A stretch of DNA of 64,000 bases, from contig NZ_BCTL01000038.1 in NCBI RefSeq assembly GCF_001571265.1, positions 16,279 to 80,278 of the forward strand, written 5' to 3'. This document shows, piece by piece, positions 59,525-64,000 of this stretch. A model generated the notes under the pieces. The model did no database searches, was not told where the DNA came from, and was given only the letters and a program-made list of their open reading frames with translations. How positions within the stretch are numbered: position 1 is the stretch's first letter; each line of letters begins with the position of its first letter. This DNA comes from Cedecea neteri NBRC 105707 = ATCC 33855. Lineage in GTDB: Bacteria > Pseudomonadota > Gammaproteobacteria > Enterobacterales > Enterobacteriaceae. Both the position numbers and the translations under genes were made by a program.

Positions 59525-59910
59525 TGCGTTTTGCGTTAATGGTTACCGGGCCGGCTTACGGTACTCAGCAGGCGAGCAGCGCGCTGCTGTTTGCCCGAGC
59601 TTTGCTGGCAGAAGGCCATACGCTTGAGAGCGTTTTTTTCTACCGCGAGGGGATTTATAACGCTAACCAGCTGACCGCGCCGGCAAGTGATGAGGTTGAC
59701 CTTGTCCGCGAGTGGCAGAGCCTTAACGCGCAGCACGGTGTGGCACTGCATATTTGCGTGGCTGCGGCATTGCGCCGCGGCGTGACCGATGAAGAACAGG
59801 CCAAATCTTTGGGGCTCAACATGAGTAATCTCCAGCCAGGCTTTACGCTTAGCGGCTTGGGTGCGCTGGCAGAAGCCGCGTTGACCTGCGAAAGAATGGT
59901 GCAATTCTGA
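59524..59910 (+). CDS. tusD: Sulphur-relay protein TusD
   Basis: 128 residues. DsrE-like fold; the persulphide cysteine stands in [13 protein letters not shown] (Cys78). It takes sulphur from TusA and passes it to TusE for 2-thiouridine modification of tRNA (with MnmA). It overlaps yheO and tusC by single bases. Confidence 0.95.
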   Translation: MRFALMVTGPAYGTQQASSALLFARALLAEGHTLESVFFYREGIYNANQLTAPASDEVDLVREWQSLNAQHGVALHICVAAALRRGVTDEEQAKSLGLNMSNLQPGFTLSGLGALAEAALTCERMVQF

Positions 59911-60269
59911 TGAAACGTGTGGCTTTTGTGTTCCGCTCTGCGCCGCACGGCAGCACCTCTGGCCGGGAAGGGCTGGATGCGTTACTGGCAACGTCGGCGC
60001 TGTCTGACGATATCGGGGTTTTCTTTGTCGGGGATGGCGTTCTGCAGCTCCTGCCGAACCAGCAGCCAACCAAAGTGCTGGGCAGAGACTACATTGCTAC
60101 CTTCCGCATTTTGCCGCTGTACGACATCGAGCAGTGTTTTCTCTGTGCAGATTCTTTGAGCGAGAGAGGGCTGTCGGCTCAGTCATCCTGGGTTATTGAT
60201 GTCGAAGTGCTGGATCCTGGTGTATTGAGAGAAAAGTTAAACCAGTACGATGTCGTACTCACATTCTGA
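59910..60269 (+). CDS. tusC: Sulphur-relay protein TusC
   Basis: 119 residues of DsrE/F fold: starts [26 protein letters not shown], and includes [14 protein letters not shown]. It has no persulphide role itself but supports the TusBCD hexamer. Its ATG overlaps the tusD stop by one base (TGATG). Confidence 0.94.
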   Translation: MKRVAFVFRSAPHGSTSGREGLDALLATSALSDDIGVFFVGDGVLQLLPNQQPTKVLGRDYIATFRILPLYDIEQCFLCADSLSERGLSAQSSWVIDVEVLDPGVLREKLNQYDVVLTF

Positions 60270-60276
60270 GGCACCC

Positions 60277-60564
60277 ATGCTGCATACCCTACGTCAGTCG
60301 CCCTTTCAGTGTGATATCAGCGAGATGCTGCGATATGTTCAGCCTGGCGACGATCTGCTGCTGATAGAAGATGGCGTGATTGCCGCGCTGAATAACAGCC
60401 GTGCGCTTGAATTACTGCTCTCAGCCCCCATTACAGTCAACGTTCTACGAGAAGATGTTGAGGCCCGTGGCCTGGCTGTTCAAATTTCACCCAGGATTGG
60501 GCGTGTCGACTATACTGACTTCGTCAGATTAGTGATAAAACATGACCAGCAGTTCGCCTGGTGA
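60277..60564 (+). CDS. tusB: Sulphur-relay protein TusB
   Basis: 95 residues from the ATG at 60277, the E. coli length; the longer frame from 60250 overlaps tusC and is not needed. DsrH-like: MLHTLRQSPFQCDISEMLRYVQPGDDLLLIEDGVIAAL. Third subunit of the TusBCD complex. The str promoter follows 21 bases later. Confidence 0.94.
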   Translation: MLHTLRQSPFQCDISEMLRYVQPGDDLLLIEDGVIAALNNSRALELLLSAPITVNVLREDVEARGLAVQISPRIGRVDYTDFVRLVIKHDQQFAW

Positions 60565-60585
60565 AGGCGGAATGCTGTATATTTC

Positions 60586-61629
<1,044 letters not shown>

Positions 61630-61644
61630 TAAATCCTTCGTAGT

Positions 61645-61688
61645 GTTACCCAAGCGGGCGCTTCATGAAGCTGCCCGCTTTGGGTTAC
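61645..61688 (+). other. Long hairpin between rpsG and fusA
   Basis: ACCCAAGCGGGC (61648-61659) pairs with GCCCGCTTTGGGT (61673-61685) with one bulge, and the inner GCTTCATGAAGC is itself self-complementary. A conserved-looking RNA structure in the S7/EF-G spacer; no T-tract, so not a normal terminator. Confidence 0.6.
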
Positions 61689-61713
61689 TTAACTTGAACG
61701 TCCCAGGATATAG

Positions 61714-63837
<2,124 letters not shown>

Positions 63838-63863
63838 GCCAACGCTTTTAACACAATGATCCC

Positions 63864-64000
<137 letters not shown>

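Overview
The window is chromosomal DNA from a member of the Enterobacteriaceae related to, but distinct from, Escherichia coli. Proteins such as OmpR, CRP, PrkB, SlyX, KefB and EF-G are recalled as close to their E. coli K-12 counterparts, and gene order follows the E. coli greB to tufA region with local gains and losses. I cannot name the genus from sequence alone. I see no rRNA, tRNA, insertion sequence, prophage or CRISPR array.

Layout. 1-4693: greB (cut by the window edge), the ompR-envZ osmosensing operon, and a pckA gene broken by a one-base frameshift. 4694-11591: membrane protein yhgE, the minus-strand igaA-yrfG-hslR-hslO cluster, and nudE. 11651-17731: penicillin-binding protein mrcA diverging from the overlapping pilus/competence-like hofMNOPQ operon. 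17908-24447: the aroK-aroB-damX-dam-rpe-gph-trpS series, preceded by a probable leader peptide. 24491-31990: the eight-gene yhfZYXW-php-yhfUTS operon, a poorly understood set that looks like a regulator, a membrane carrier, two PLP enzymes and two metal-dependent hydrolase/mutase-type enzymes. 31996-37318: cysG-nirCDB on the minus strand, encoding assimilation/detoxification of nitrite and the siroheme it needs, with well-preserved FNR and NarL/NarP sites. 37394-41185: an accessory block absent from the E. coli order as I know it (LysR regulator, a three-domain flavin/iron-sulphur oxidoreductase, a glutathione S-transferase). 41243-51010: tsgA, ppiA, pabA, argD, yhfK, crp, yhfA, prkB, yheU, yheT. 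51071-56457: an extra LysE-type exporter, yheS, the kefG-kefB potassium efflux pair and yheV. 56556-60564: slyD, slyX, fkpA, yheO and tusDCB. 60586-64000: the str operon rpsL-rpsG-fusA-tufA, cut in tufA.

Most of the window is core genome. The main points of interest are the pckA frameshift, the redox block beside nirB, the yhf operon with two operator-like palindromes, several short reading frames or hairpins in leaders, and a small family of CCCTCTCC-type intergenic palindromes. The E. coli genes fic-yhfG (between ppiA and pabA) and the frl fructoselysine genes (between cysG and yhfS) are absent from their usual places.
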